DNA of 64,000 nucleotides from Catellatospora citrea. Its GTDB lineage: Bacteria; Actinomycetota; Actinomycetes; Mycobacteriales; Micromonosporaceae. Below, piece after piece: positions 39,604-47,110 of the stretch; the stretch's first letter is position 1; every line of letters starts with the position of its first letter. The stretch is from positions 8,184,001 to 8,248,000 of the forward strand of contig NZ_RAPR01000001.1 of the NCBI RefSeq assembly GCF_003610235.1, given 5' to 3'. The position numbers were made by a program, and so were the translations under genes. The notes beneath the pieces were generated by a model. That model ran no database searches, was not told the origin of the DNA, and saw nothing but the letters and a program-made list of their open reading frames with translations.

Positions 39604-41982
39604 ATGACGGCGACGGCGGATACCGACCAGCTCGTGGCGTCGATGACCCTCGCGGAGAAGGCGGCGCTGTGCGCCGGACGGGACTTCTGGTCCCTGTACG
39701 GCGTGCCCCGGCTCGGCGTCCCCGAGATCCTCGTCGCCGACGGCCCGCACGGGCTGCGCAAGGAGCTCAGCACCGAGCAGGTGCAGCTCGGTGCCAGCGT
39801 GCCCGCCACCTGCTTCCCGACCTCGGCGGGCATGGCCTCGACCTGGGACCCGGAGCTGATCGAGCAGGTCGGCCGGGCGCTGGGCGCCGAGGCGCGGGCC
39901 GAGGGCGTCAGCGTGCTGCTCGGCCCCGGCGTCAACATCAAACGCACCCCGCTGTGCGGCCGCAACTTCGAGTACTTCAGCGAGGACCCGCTGCTGGCCG
40001 GGCGGATGGGCGCGGCCTGGATCCGCGGCGTGCAGAGCCAGGGCGTGGGCGCCTCGCTCAAGCACTTCGCCGCCAACAACCAGGAGCACCGCCGATTCAG
40101 CGTCGACGCGCTGGTCGACGAGCGAGCACTGCGCGAGGTGTACCTCGCCGCGTTCGAGACCGCGGTCGCCGGTGGCGCGCCGTGGACGGTGATGTGCGCC
40201 TACAACCGGGTCAACGGCGTCTACGCCGCCGAGCACGGGTGGCTGCTGAACCAGGTGCTGCGCGAGGAGTGGGGCTTCGACGGCATCGTGGTCTCCGACT
40301 GGGGTGCGGTCAACGAACGGGTCGACGGCCTCGCCGCCGGGCTCGACCTGGAGATGCCCGGCTTCGGCGGCCACCACGACCAGCTCGTCGTCGACGCGGT
40401 GACCAGCGGCCTGCTGCCCGTCGACGTGCTCGACCGGACCGCCGCCCGCTTCCTCACGCTGATCGAGCGCACCGCGCAGGCCCGCGCGGGCGGGCACTCC
40501 TACGACCGCGACGCCCACCACGCGCTGGCCGGACGGGTCGCCGCCGAGGGCACGGTACTGCTCAAGAACGACGGCGGCCTGCTGCCACTGGCGTCGGGCG
40601 CGCGGATCGCGGTCATCGGCGCGTTCGCCGAGCAGCCCCGCTTCCAGGGCGCGGGCAGCTCGCACATCAACCCGCACCGCCTCGACGACGCGTACACCCG
40701 GCTGTCCGACCTGGCCGAGACGACCTACGCCGCCGGCTACCGGCGCGACTCCGACGAGACCGACGACGCGCTGCTCGCCGAGGCCGTCGCGGCGGCGCGC
40801 GCCGCCGACACTGTGCTGCTCTACGTCGGCCTCACCGACAGCTACGAGACCGAGGGCCTCGATCGCACCCACCTGCGCCTGCCCGCGAGCCACGACGCCC
40901 TCGTCGCCGCCGTCGCCGCGGCCAACCCGCGGACAGTGGTGCTGCTCCACAACGGCGCGCCCGTGGAGATGCCCTGGCACGCCGACGTGCCCGCGATCGT
41001 CGAGGCCTACCTCGGCGGGCAGGCCGGCGGCAGCGCCGTGGCCGACGTGCTGTTCGGCCTGGGCGAGCCGGGCGGGCGGCTGGCCGAGACGTTCCCGCAC
41101 CGCTGGGCCGACAACCCGGTGCACGCCCTGCCCAACGGCCCGCGTCAGGCCGAGTACCGGGAGAGCGTCTACGTCGGCTATCGCTACTACGACACCGCGG
41201 GCGCCGACGTGCTGTTCCCGTTCGGACACGGCCTGAGCTACACGTCCTTCGCCTTCGCGGACGTCACGGCGATCGGCACCGGAGCTGTCGAGGTCACCGT
41301 CACGGTCACCAACACCGGTGAGCGCACCGGCAGCGAGGTGGTCCAGGTGTACGTCCACCACCCGGCCGCCGCGGGCGCGCGCCCCGACCAGGAGCTCAAG
41401 GGCTTCGCCAAGGTGCGCCTCGCGCCGGGGGAGTCGCGCGCCGTCACGATCAGCCTCGACCGGCGCGCCTTCGCCTGGTACGACGTCACCGGCGGGCGCT
41501 GGGCCGTCACCGGCGGCCGGTACGAGATCCGCGTCGGCGCGTCCTCGCGCGACGTCCGCGCCACCACCACCGTCGAGGTGACCGGCGACGGCCCGCCCGC
41601 CCCGGCCTACCCGGTGCCCGCCGCCGGGCAGCAGTGGGACCGCGAGCAGTTCGCCGCCGTCCTCGGCCGCCCGCTGCCCGACAACACCGCGGACGCACCC
41701 GGCGCGTTCACGCTGAACACCCCGCTCAACGACATGCGCAGCTCACCGGTGACCCGGCTGCTGCAGGCCTCGGCCCGGCGGCAGGCCCGCGGCCTCGTCA
41801 AGGACCCGAAGAGCCCGATGGCGCTGCTCATCGGCGCGATGCTCGACGAGTCACCGCTGCGCCTGCTGTCGATGATGAGCCGCGGCAAGGTCGGCCGCCC
41901 GGTCCAGGAAGCGCTGCTCGACCTGGTCAACGGGCACTGGCTGCGCGGCCTGCGCCGGCTCGCCCGGGCCCGGCGACGATGA
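39604..41982 (+). CDS. GH3-family beta-glucosidase/glycosidase with Fn3-like domain
   Basis: A 792-residue intracellular-type GH3 enzyme; no signal peptide. The N-terminal TIM barrel shows ILVADGPHGLRK, GPGVNIKRTPLCGRNFEYFSEDPLLAG, ASLKHFAANNQE, and the nucleophile D232 in GFDGIVVSDWGAV. Then come the alpha/beta sandwich domain (VAAEGTVLLKNDGGLLPL) and an Fn3-like domain (LSYTSFAF, GSEVVQVYVHHP, LKGFAKVRLAPGES). A helical C-terminal extension (about 670-792; PVTRLLQASARRQARGLVKD) is present in many actinobacterial homologues. ATG 39604 has GGGAG upstream; ATG 39592 is possible. The start of the LacI gene overlaps its stop codon. Likely it hydrolyses imported beta-glucosides. Confidence 0.93.
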   Translation: MTATADTDQLVASMTLAEKAALCAGRDFWSLYGVPRLGVPEILVADGPHGLRKELSTEQVQLGASVPATCFPTSAGMASTWDPELIEQVGRALGAEARAEGVSVLLGPGVNIKRTPLCGRNFEYFSEDPLLAGRMGAAWIRGVQSQGVGASLKHFAANNQEHRRFSVDALVDERALREVYLAAFETAVAGGAPWTVMCAYNRVNGVYAAEHGWLLNQVLREEWGFDGIVVSDWGAVNERVDGLAAGLDLEMPGFGGHHDQLVVDAVTSGLLPVDVLDRTAARFLTLIERTAQARAGGHSYDRDAHHALAGRVAAEGTVLLKNDGGLLPLASGARIAVIGAFAEQPRFQGAGSSHINPHRLDDAYTRLSDLAETTYAAGYRRDSDETDDALLAEAVAAARAADTVLLYVGLTDSYETEGLDRTHLRLPASHDALVAAVAAANPRTVVLLHNGAPVEMPWHADVPAIVEAYLGGQAGGSAVADVLFGLGEPGGRLAETFPHRWADNPVHALPNGPRQAEYRESVYVGYRYYDTAGADVLFPFGHGLSYTSFAFADVTAIGTGAVEVTVTVTNTGERTGSEVVQVYVHHPAAAGARPDQELKGFAKVRLAPGESRAVTISLDRRAFAWYDVTGGRWAVTGGRYEIRVGASSRDVRATTTVEVTGDGPPAPAYPVPAAGQQWDREQFAAVLGRPLPDNTADAPGAFTLNTPLNDMRSSPVTRLLQASARRQARGLVKDPKSPMALLIGAMLDESPLRLLSMMSRGKVGRPVQEALLDLVNGHWLRGLRRLARARRR

Positions 41983-42968
41983 CCGGCCGCCGCCCGACCA
42001 GCGCCGACGTCGCCCGCGAGGCCGGGGTGTCCCGGGCGACGGTGAGCTACGTGCTCAACGACGCCCCGGGCGAGCGCATCGCGCAACCGACGCGGGAACG
42101 GGTGCTCGCCGCCGCCGCCCGCCTGGGCTACGCGCCGTCGCTGGCCGGAAGGGCGCTGGCCAACGGGCAGAGCGACATCGTGCTGCTGGCCATGCCCGAT
42201 GCGCCGTCCGGGGAGCTGACCTCACGATTCGTCGACGCGGTCACCCGTTCGCTGGCCGCGCAGGGCCTGACCCTGGTCGTCCACTTCGACGTGCCGTCCG
42301 CGCCCCGGCTGCCGCGCCTGGCCGCGATGCTGTCGGTGCGCGCCGTGCTCAGCCTGTTCCCGCTGCCCGACGCCGACAACGCCGCCCTGCGGCGGATGGG
42401 CATCCGTGTCGTCCCGGCCGGCACCGAGTCCGACGGGCTCGCCACCTCTGCACTGCTGCGCCGGCAGGGCCGGATGCAGGTCGCGCACCTCGTCGCGGCG
42501 GGACACCTCCGGCTCGCCTACGCGCTGCCCGCCGACCCGCGCCTGTCCGTGTTCGCCGACCCCCGCCACGACGGCGTACGCCAGGCCTGCGCCGAGCGCG
42601 ACCTGCCCATGCCGGTGCCCTTCACCGTGCCCGACGACCCGTCCGCCGTCGTCGGCGCGGTACGCGCCCTGCTCGACGACGCGCCGCAGGTCACCGCGAT
42701 CTGCGCATACAACGACGAGGTGGCCCTGGCGACCCTGCACGGCCTGCGCGAACTCGCCGTGCCCGTGCCCACCCGCATGGCCCTCATCGGCGTCGACGGC
42801 ATACCCCTGTCCGCCTACAGCGCCCCGCCTCTCACCACCGTCACCGTGGCCCCCGCCGCCACCGCCCGCCACCTGGCCCGCGCCGCCGTCGCCCGCCTCG
42901 CCGGCGACCGCCCCACCCCCGTCCCCATCGAAGACGTCCTCCACCTCACGGTCCGCGCCACCACCTGA
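41979..42968 (+). CDS. LacI-family transcriptional regulator
   Basis: A 329-residue repressor. The N-terminal HTH is typical (SADVAREAGVSRATVSYVLND, with the hinge helix PSLAGRALANG), followed by a periplasmic-binding-protein-like sugar domain (LVVHFDVP, VTAICAYNDEVALATLHGLRELAVPVP, ALIGVDGIPLSAY). ATG 41979 overlaps the GH3 stop codon (ATGA), so the two genes are translationally coupled. An 18-bp palindrome at 39550-39567 is its probable operator. The inducer is presumably a beta-glucoside handled by the GH3 enzyme. Confidence 0.93.
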   Translation: MTGRRPTSADVAREAGVSRATVSYVLNDAPGERIAQPTRERVLAAAARLGYAPSLAGRALANGQSDIVLLAMPDAPSGELTSRFVDAVTRSLAAQGLTLVVHFDVPSAPRLPRLAAMLSVRAVLSLFPLPDADNAALRRMGIRVVPAGTESDGLATSALLRRQGRMQVAHLVAAGHLRLAYALPADPRLSVFADPRHDGVRQACAERDLPMPVPFTVPDDPSAVVGAVRALLDDAPQVTAICAYNDEVALATLHGLRELAVPVPTRMALIGVDGIPLSAYSAPPLTTVTVAPAATARHLARAAVARLAGDRPTPVPIEDVLHLTVRATT

Positions 42969-42970
42969 AG

Positions 42971-43014
42971 GAAGGGCACCTTCACATCGCTCCGCGTAGA
43001 GGAAGGTGCCCTTC
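42971..43014. repeat. Intergenic hairpin, GAAGGGCNCCTTC family
   Basis: GAAGGGCACCTTC (42971-42983) pairs perfectly with 43002-43014 over an 18-base loop containing CGCTCCGCGTAG. It follows the LacI stop codon by two bases and should end the GH3-LacI operon. The remaining 230 bases up to the HNH gene (43015-43244) show no gene. Confidence 0.7.
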
Positions 43015-43244
43015 TTAACGCCACACGCCGCTGACCTGCACGGCCTGACGTGTTTCCCGCTGGGTCCGATGCCGACCGATTGAGCGGCCGCACAACGGGG
43101 ACGGTGCTTCACAAGAAATTCATGCCGTCGTACGTCTTCGGACTGGATCAACAGCCAGACATTTGAGATGGTCCATCTGTCGTCGTCGTGACCCCAGCCG
43201 GACCCTCCACCGGCCGCGGCGACGGACAGTCGGGAGACCCTCCA

Positions 43245-43877
43245 ATGTCCCGTGTCCTGAAGGCGTTGGCCGCCACCGCGGCAGCCCTGGCCATGTCGTT
43301 CACCCTCACCGCGACACCGGCCCACGCCACCCCGCCCAACATCCCCTCCTACAGCACCGCCGTGAGCCGCCTCGCGGCGCTGACCGTCACGGCCGAGTCG
43401 CACGGCTCCACGTACAACCGCGACCTGTTCCCGCACTGGATCACGATCACCGGCGCCTGCAACACCCGCGAGCAGGTCCTCAAGCGCGACGGCGTCGGCG
43501 TCGTGGTCAACAGCAGCTGCGCCGCGACCTCCGGGTCCTGGTACAGCCCGTACGACGGCGCCACCTGGACCGCCGCCTCCGACGTCGACATCGACCACAT
43601 GGTCCCGCTGGCCGAGGCGTGGGCGTCCGGCGCGTGGGCGTGGACGACCGCGCAGCGCCAGACCTACGCCAACGACCTCGGCGGGCCCGAACTGTGGGCG
43701 GTCACCGACAACGTCAACCAGTCCAAGGGCGACAAGGACCCGGCGGAGTGGCAGCCGTCGCTGTCCTCGTTCCGCTGCACGTACGCCCGCGCCTGGATCC
43801 AGGTGAAGTGGTACTACAGCCTCACCGTCGACAGCGCGGAGAAGTCGGCCCTCAACGGCATGCTCGCCACCTGCTGA
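43245..43877 (+). CDS. Secreted HNH endonuclease-like protein
   Basis: A 210-residue exported protein: signal peptide MSRVLKALAATAAALAMSFT to AHA, then a nuclease domain. The active-site core is SDVDIDHMVPLAEAWASGAW, with H118 as general base, and a later TDNVNQSKGDKDPAEWQPS supplies the conserved Asn and Lys/Asp. This is the GmrSD/DUF1524-like secreted HNH group. Cysteines (GACNTREQ, SSCAAT, FRCTYA, LATC) suggest disulfides. ATG 43245 has GGGAG eight bases before it. Likely it degrades extracellular DNA for nutrient or competition purposes. It is convergent with the next gene. Confidence 0.9.
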   Translation: MSRVLKALAATAAALAMSFTLTATPAHATPPNIPSYSTAVSRLAALTVTAESHGSTYNRDLFPHWITITGACNTREQVLKRDGVGVVVNSSCAATSGSWYSPYDGATWTAASDVDIDHMVPLAEAWASGAWAWTTAQRQTYANDLGGPELWAVTDNVNQSKGDKDPAEWQPSLSSFRCTYARAWIQVKWYYSLTVDSAEKSALNGMLATC

Positions 43878-43954
43878 TCGTCACGCCAACTCGGCAGTCC
43901 CCGGCCGCGGGCGGCGTCCGCCGGCGGCCGGGATCCGTCATGGACGGAGTCCGC

Positions 43955-44521
43955 TCACAATCTTGCCCAAACACCGTGGGGCGCTTCGATCTGATCCGGC
44001 CGGACGTGGAACTCGTCGCGGCCGTCCTCGCTCGTCACGCTGTCGATCGCCGTCGACACGACGAGCTGGCGTCCACTGCTGGTCAGTGCGAACCCGCGTA
44101 CCCAGCATCTGATGTGACCGGGCGCGGGCATCGGCGTGGCCGAGGTGAGGTCCTCGAAGAAGATCGGAATCTTGCCGACGAAGGTGGCCGCCCTCCCGTC
44201 AGCGTCGACCAGGCGCACCCGGACCTGGCCGGGCCAGTCGTCGTCGATGAGCTCGACAGCCTCGACCTTCAGCAGCGACCAACTCGGCGCCGACCCCCGC
44301 GCGACCCGCGCGGCGTACTCGCGCTCGGCACCGCGGCGCTGCAGCGCGCCGCCGAGTCCCACCGCGTAGCCCAGACCCGCGAGGGCGAGGAAGGCGCTGC
44401 CGATGTGCCCGGCGGCCACCAACGGCAGCACTGTTGCGCTGCCGAACGCTACGACCCCGAGCCACCACGCCCACAACGGGACTCCTCGCAGGCGGGCAGG
44501 TCTGCCTGTTCTCGACGTCAT
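43955..44521 (-). CDS. Membrane protein with two N-terminal helices and a soluble beta domain
   Basis: A 188-residue protein. Basic residues (TSRTGRPARLRG) are followed by two membrane helices (WAWWLGVVAFGSATVLPLVAAG; IGSAFLALAGLGYAVGLGGAL), then a soluble domain of about 120 residues with beta strands (VRVRLVDADGRAATFVGKIPIFFEDL, IRCWVRGFALTSSGRQLVVSTAID). I do not recognise the family. ATG 44521 lies seven bases after TATAAA on the - strand, so the mRNA is probably leaderless. Confidence 0.75.
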   Translation of the reverse strand: MTSRTGRPARLRGVPLWAWWLGVVAFGSATVLPLVAAGHIGSAFLALAGLGYAVGLGGALQRRGAEREYAARVARGSAPSWSLLKVEAVELIDDDWPGQVRVRLVDADGRAATFVGKIPIFFEDLTSATPMPAPGHIRCWVRGFALTSSGRQLVVSTAIDSVTSEDGRDEFHVRPDQIEAPHGVWARL

Positions 44522-44528
44522 GCGGGCC

Positions 44529-44534
44529 TTTATA
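44529..44534 (-). promoter_or_regulatory. -10 box TATAAA seven bases before ATG 44521
   Basis: TATAAA on the - strand is followed by seven bases and the start codon. It is the most AT-rich of the leaderless-type boxes in this window. Confidence 0.5.
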
Positions 44535-44583
44535 CCGGCCGGGTGCACGGTCGCGTGGGCATCGTGCGGGGCGAGACGCGTTG

Positions 44584-45111
44584 TCAGGTTGTGCGGATGC
44601 GGTCGAGCAGCAGCGGAATCCAGTGGTCGCCATAGCGTTCGCGCAGGTCCGGCAGTTGCCAGTCGTCGCCGGTCAGCACACTGCGGCACAATGCCGTGCC
44701 GCAGGCGCAGTCCATGCGGAAGTCCGCGACCGCTGTGCTCGTGCCGTAGTCGTTGGTGAGTTCCTCACCGGCCGCGATGTCGCGCCGGGCAGCGAGCGTG
44801 TAGGCGTCGACCCACCACAGGTTCGGGTCACAGCTGTGGTTGCCGTACCCGTTGGGCTGGCGCGGCGGCAGGACCAGGTGCAGGTCGTGGGCGACGCTGA
44901 CGGTGTCGACGTAGCGCTGTTCGCGGGCTGCCCGCGCGAACAGTTCCCGCAACTCCGCTTCGCTGACGAGGCGCCCGCCCAGCCGGGACACGATGGTCCC
45001 GGCCGGGAGGGCGGCGCGCGTGAACAAGCCCTTGCCTGCGATCGGGGAAGTGTCGACCTCGACGTCGGTGTGCAGCCAGCAGTCGGCTGCGGGCACGGCC
45101 ACGCGATTCAC
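44584..45111 (-). CDS. SET-domain protein (lysine methyltransferase-like)
   Basis: A 175-residue protein that is nearly all SET domain. It has SPIAGKGLFTRAALPAGTIV (SET-I start), NGYGNHSCDPNLWWVDAYTLAARRDIAAGEELTNDYGTST with the NHSCxPN S-adenosylmethionine motif and the catalytic-Tyr NDYG motif, and a post-SET-like CACGTALCR, where a Cys triad could bind zinc. Bacterial SET proteins are uncommon and their targets mostly unknown. GTG 45111 begins 15 bases after the stop of a coiled-coil gene, so the two form an operon. The coiled-coil protein is a candidate partner or substrate. Confidence 0.88.
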   Translation of the reverse strand: MNRVAVPAADCWLHTDVEVDTSPIAGKGLFTRAALPAGTIVSRLGGRLVSEAELRELFARAAREQRYVDTVSVAHDLHLVLPPRQPNGYGNHSCDPNLWWVDAYTLAARRDIAAGEELTNDYGTSTAVADFRMDCACGTALCRSVLTGDDWQLPDLRERYGDHWIPLLLDRIRTT

Positions 45112-45126
45112 CGTGTACGCCGGTGG

Positions 45127-45537
45127 TCAGCCGGTCGGTGCGCCGACGTGCTGCCGGACCACCTCAGGAGTCGCCGGTGTGACCACAGCCAGGATCTGCC
45201 GCAGCAACCCATCCATACCGTCGAGCCGACCGTCGATGCCGTCGAAGCGTCGGTCCATGCTGTCGAGCCGACCGTCGACGCCGTCGAAACGCCGATCGAT
45301 GTTGTCGAGCCGGGTGTCGATGCCATCGAGTCGACCGTCGATGCCGTCGAGGCGTTGGTTTACGCCGGCGACCTGCTCCTTGGTCTCCAAGCGGTGTTCG
45401 CGCAGGTCGGCCGATAGCTCGTCCACCGCACCGCGGAGCAGTCCGAACTCGTCGTCGACGTCGGCGAAACGGCGAGTGTTGCGATACGACTCGGCCTCGA
45501 GAGCGACGACCCGTTCTTCGAGTGTCTTGTTCTTCAC
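45127..45537 (-). CDS. Coiled-coil protein with seven heptad repeats
   Basis: A 136-residue protein, highly charged and without membrane segments. Residues 1-60 form a coiled coil (KTLEERVVALEAESYRNTRR; VDELSADLREHRLETKEQ). Residues 62-110 are seven consecutive seven-residue units of the form R-L/F-D-x-I/V/M-D-x (RLDGIDG, RLDNIDR, RFDGVDG), a long right-handed-type helix. The tail (LLRQILAVVTPATPEVV) may be a short amphipathic helix. GTG 45537 has GGGGAGG upstream. It is cotranscribed with the SET gene. The repeated units resemble tropomyosin-like phage or surface proteins, but no function can be named. Confidence 0.82.
   Translation of the reverse strand: MKNKTLEERVVALEAESYRNTRRFADVDDEFGLLRGAVDELSADLREHRLETKEQVAGVNQRLDGIDGRLDGIDTRLDNIDRRFDGVDGRLDSMDRRFDGIDGRLDGMDGLLRQILAVVTPATPEVVRQHVGAPTG
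45208..45354. repeat. Seven tandem 21-bp units encoding heptad repeats
   Basis: Seven imperfect 21-bp direct repeats (147 bp) each encode one seven-residue unit. Repeat number could change by slippage without breaking the frame. Confidence 0.8.
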
Positions 45538-45728
45538 CTTTCATCCTCCCCATGTCAGCTGCCGGGTGATCGAGCCGCCCGGCGTGCCCTTCGCTCGATA
45601 GTCTCCATCGACTAAGTCGGTTTCGCGACGACACCGACGTGCCAGCCCGAATCGTGACCTGCCGTTCGACTCGAACGGGTGATTACCTCAAGCGACGCGC
45701 CCGGCCGTCCCCACCCGTGGACCCGATC

Positions 45729-45756
45729 TTGCGGAATGCCCTGCTGCGGGTAGGGT
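45729..45756 (+). promoter_or_regulatory. Promoter of the ManD-like/Gfo operon
   Basis: TTGCGG (45729-45734), a 16-base spacer and TAGGGT (45751-45756) form a plausible promoter. The leader of about 60 bases ends with GTGAGG six bases before ATG 45824. The rest of the 286-base intergenic region (45538-45728) shows nothing else I can support. Confidence 0.4.
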
Positions 45757-45823
45757 CGCGATGATCCCTGCCGGACGGCGTCCGCTCACGTCGCTCCGGC
45801 CTCTGACGCACGTGAGGACAGCC

Positions 45824-47110
45824 ATGTCGCAGGAGCAGACGGCGGACCCGCCGGCCGTGATGGAGGAGACGCAGGCGCCGTGGGCGGCGCGGGACGGTCT
45901 GCGGATCACCGGTGTACGCGCGATCGTCACCGCCCCCGAGGGCCTGCCCCTGGTGGTCGTCCGCGTCGACACCAACGACCCCGGCCTGTACGGCTACGGC
46001 TGCGCCACCTTCACCCAGCGCTTCCACGCCGTCGTGGCCGCCGTCGACCAGCACGTCGGCCCGATGCTGATCGGGCGCCACCCGGCCGACATCGAGGACA
46101 TCACCCGGATGGTGCACCTGTCGTCGTACTGGCGGGGCGGCCCGGTGCTCAACAGCGCACTGTCCGGGGTGGACCAGGCGCTGTGGGACATCGCCGGCAA
46201 GCGCGCCGGGATGCCGGTGTACGAGCTGCTCGGCGGCCGGGTGCGCGCCGCCGCCGACACGTACCTGCACGCCGCGGGCGCGACGATCGAGCAGACCCTG
46301 GAGCACGCGCAGGAGATCCTCGACTCCGGCTACCGGCACGTACGCCTCCAGGCGGGCGGCCCCGGCCTGGGCACCTACGGCGCACCCGGCACGCCCGGCG
46401 GCTACCCCGACGCGCCCTACCCGGACGGCTGGGACGTGCAGCAGTACCTGCGCGACACCCCGAAGCTGTTCGCCGCGGCCCGCGAGGTGCTCGGCGAGAC
46501 CCCGAACCTGATGCACGACGTGCACCACCGGCTCACCGTGAAGCAGGCCGTGGCCCTGGCCCGCGCGCTGGAGCCGTACCGGCTGTTCTTCCTGGAGGAC
46601 CCGATCCCGCTGGAGCTGTACGACCGCCTGCCGGAGCTGCGTGCCGCCGCACCGATGCCGATCGCGGTCGGCGAGCAGGTCGCCTCCGTCGCCGACGCGG
46701 CCAGGCTGGTCACCGGGGGCGGCGTGGACCTGCTGCGGCTGCACATCTCCGCGATCGGCGGCCTCACCCCGGCCCGCAAGCTGGTCGCCCTGTGCGAGCT
46801 GACCGGGGTCGGCACGGCCTGGCACGCGCCCGCGGACGTGTCGCCGATCGGCGCGGCCTGCAACGTGGCCCTGGACGTGAGCAGCCCGGCGTTCTCGATC
46901 CAGGAGGGCCACCTGTGGCCCGACCCGGTGCGCGAGGTGTTCCCGGGCGCGCTCGACCCGCGCGGCGGTTACCTGTTCCCGAACGACGCCCCCGGCTGGG
47001 GCATCGAGGTCGACGAGAAGGCGGCGGCAAAGTACCCGGCCGTCACCCACCTGCACGAACGATGGTCGGCTCGGGTACGCCGGCCCGATGGGGGGATCGA
47101 GGCGCCGTGA
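45824..47110 (+). CDS. Mandelate racemase/muconate-lactonizing enzyme family, mannonate dehydratase (ManD/RspA)-like
   Basis: A 428-residue enolase-superfamily enzyme. The N-terminal capping domain begins RITGVRAIVTAPEGLPLVVVRV. The barrel shows RHVRLQAGG, HDVHHRLTVKQAVALARAL (first metal ligand Asp plus the HH pair seen in ManD), FLEDPIPLEL (Glu ligand), AVGEQVAS (third Glu), HISAIGGLTPARKL, and TAWHAPADVSPIGAACN with the catalytic-side His. These match the D-mannonate/D-gluconate dehydratase group. The stop overlaps the start of the next gene. It likely dehydrates a sugar acid whose precursor is handled by the Gfo/Idh partner. Substrate identity needs assay. Confidence 0.9.
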   Translation: MSQEQTADPPAVMEETQAPWAARDGLRITGVRAIVTAPEGLPLVVVRVDTNDPGLYGYGCATFTQRFHAVVAAVDQHVGPMLIGRHPADIEDITRMVHLSSYWRGGPVLNSALSGVDQALWDIAGKRAGMPVYELLGGRVRAAADTYLHAAGATIEQTLEHAQEILDSGYRHVRLQAGGPGLGTYGAPGTPGGYPDAPYPDGWDVQQYLRDTPKLFAAAREVLGETPNLMHDVHHRLTVKQAVALARALEPYRLFFLEDPIPLELYDRLPELRAAAPMPIAVGEQVASVADAARLVTGGGVDLLRLHISAIGGLTPARKLVALCELTGVGTAWHAPADVSPIGAACNVALDVSSPAFSIQEGHLWPDPVREVFPGALDPRGGYLFPNDAPGWGIEVDEKAAAKYPAVTHLHERWSARVRRPDGGIEAP

